Shown here: piece by piece, positions 24,236 through 24,807 of the stretch | Numbering within the stretch: position 1 is the first letter of the stretch | How the letters are laid out: every line of letters begins with the position of its first letter | Origin: Flavobacteriales bacterium UBA6693 | Lineage (GTDB): Bacteria; Bacteroidota; Bacteroidia; Flavobacteriales; Weeksellaceae | Reading direction: 5' to 3' | DNA length: 24,807 nucleotides | Assembly (NCBI GenBank): GCA_002454815.1 | Contig: DKJL01000001.1 | Location: forward strand, 1 to 24,807 | Made by a program: the position numbers and the translations under genes | The notes under the pieces: generated by a model | The model's input: only the letters and a program-made list of their open reading frames with translations | The model's database searches: none | Told to the model about the DNA's origin: nothing

Positions 24236-24339
24236 CATATTACTAAAACAATCATCGTCAATCTTCGCTCGTTTTTAATCGCAAAATTCAGCAATGCAAC
24301 AATTCTGCTACTATCCCCCTTCAGCCTCGATCTTGATCC

Positions 24340-24448
24340 GGGCGTGCCCTGTGCCGCCACACCATTCCGCCGCCGGCACACGTCGGGCTGTCCGCTCTAT
24401 CTCCGCCACCTGAGCGGTGGCGGAGGATGCCGCTGCCATCCCTCACGC
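24340..24448 (+). repeat. GGGCGTG...CTCACGC extragenic element, copy 2
   Basis: A 109-nt element with the same three blocks as copy 1: GGGCGTGCCC (24340-24349), CGGGCTGTCCGCT (24384-24396) and TGCCATCCCTCACGC (24434-24448). Block 1 is followed by a 7-bp hairpin (TGTGCCG at 24350 with CGGCACA ending 24380). Between blocks 2 and 3 is a perfect 10-bp stem CTCCGCCACC/GGTGGCGGAG with loop TGAGC (24401-24425). The blocks are conserved between copies while the hairpin sequences are not, so structure rather than sequence seems kept in the variable parts. Confidence 0.78.
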
Positions 24449-24535
24449 AGAGCGCGCACAAAATCAATAATTTAGTTAATAAACCTGTTTCGCAAAATAT
24501 TCGTAAATTCAAACCACAAAAATCAGTATCAAATC

Positions 24536-24807
24536 ATGATTGATAAACGAGTAAAAAATGTACAGGAAGCCATCGCTGGCATTACCGATGGAATGACGCT
24601 CATTGTCGGCGGTTTCGGGCTTTGTGGCATTCCCGAAAATACCATTAGCGCTTTGGTGGAAAGCAACGTTACAGATCTCACCTGTATTTCCAATAATGCC
24701 GGCGTCGATGATTTCGGTTTAGGATTGTTGCTGCAGAAAAAGCAAATAAAAAAAATGATCGCCTCCTACGTCGGCGAAAACGCCGAGTTCGAACGCCAAA
24801 TGCTCTC
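24536..24807 (+). CDS. 3-oxoacid CoA-transferase subunit A (3' end outside window)
   Basis: N-terminal 90 residues of a class I CoA-transferase alpha subunit. MIDKRVKNVQEAIAGITDGM is followed by LIVGGFGLCGIPEN, the glycine-rich CoA-binding signature of the succinyl-CoA:3-ketoacid (ScoA/AtoD-like) family, then ISNNAGVDDFGLGLLL and MIASYVGENAEFERQ. Role: transfer of CoA between succinyl-CoA and acetoacetate in ketone-body or amino-acid breakdown. Subunit B is expected directly downstream. It is cut off by the window end. Substrate choice (acetoacetate or other oxoacids) cannot be settled from this part. Confidence 0.93.
   Translation, partial: MIDKRVKNVQEAIAGITDGMTLIVGGFGLCGIPENTISALVESNVTDLTCISNNAGVDDFGLGLLLQKKQIKKMIASYVGENAEFERQML

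Larger units (their letters stand above)
24132..24535. other. 404-nt gene-free stretch between rplS and the CoA-transferase gene
   Basis: Holds the rplS leader and promoter, repeat copy 2 (24340-24448) and the upstream region of the CoA-transferase gene. Open frames on the - strand over the repeat are artefacts of its GC-rich sequence and match no family I know. Confidence 0.65.

Noticed and set aside
24160..24512. Two - strand ORFs over repeat copy 2
   Set aside because: They arise from the GC-rich repeat, with Arg/Gly/Ala-rich composition and no conserved motif.
1..24807. CRISPR array, tRNA, rRNA, insertion sequence or phage genes
   Set aside because: No regularly spaced repeats, no cloverleaf or TTCRA-type T-arm outside coding sequence, and no transposase, integrase or phage structural motifs were seen by eye.

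Overview
The window looks like a chromosomal piece of a Bacteroidota bacterium of the class Flavobacteriia, most likely the Chryseobacterium/Kaistella/Epilithonimonas branch. Evidence: moderately AT-rich DNA, promoters of the Bacteroidota type (TTG or TTTT about 19-20 nt upstream of TAnnTTTG), two large secreted enzymes ending in type IX secretion (Por) sorting domains, the histidine gene order C-B-H-A-F-IE with a fused hisIE, and extragenic repeats with GGGCGTG...CTCACGC blocks. The species call is an inference from sequence style; no database search was possible.

Layout. (1) 1-4363, + strand: distal part of a histidine operon, hisC (5' end missing), hisB, hisH, hisA, hisF, hisIE, with coding overlaps at hisB/hisH and hisA/hisF and an inverted repeat between hisH and hisA. 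(2) 4547-9861, mostly - strand: the translation cluster thrS, infC, rpmI, rplT. infC can only be completed with an AUA start codon. The normally compact cluster is broken by about 2 kb between infC and rpmI; this holds a + strand lipoprotein gene with its own promoter, a GGGCGTG repeat and about 800 bp of AT-rich DNA with a possible gene relic. (3) 9991-11863, - strand: a small-gene group (CXXS thioredoxin-like lipoprotein, DUF4230 membrane protein, 60-residue hydrophilic protein) followed by a 121-residue protein of unknown function. (4) 12168-13307, -: acyl-CoA dehydrogenase. (5) 13462-15327, +: secreted endonuclease I-type nuclease. (6) 15565-18717, -: DEAD-box helicase of DbpA type, MerR-type regulator, and a membrane-anchored protein with four helix-hairpin-helix units, probably one transcript. 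(7) 18943-20742, +: rpsA (S1), divergent from the helicase. (8) 21050-23650, +: secreted M36 (fungalysin-type) metalloprotease with an inserted PA domain. (9) 23778-24131, -: rplS. (10) 24340-24448: second GGGCGTG repeat. (11) 24536-end, +: start of a 3-oxoacid CoA-transferase subunit A gene.

Most of the content is housekeeping: histidine synthesis, ribosome and initiation-factor genes, and fatty or branched-chain acid oxidation (acyl-CoA dehydrogenase, CoA-transferase). The nuclease and the protease are probably scavenging enzymes exported by the type IX system. I see no CRISPR array, tRNA, rRNA, transposase, phage module or recognisable defence system. The least explained items are the GGGCGTG...CTCACGC elements, the broken thrS-infC-rpmI-rplT cluster, the decayed-looking frame beside infC, the AUA start of infC, and near-leaderless promoters sharing TAnnTTTGCACC.
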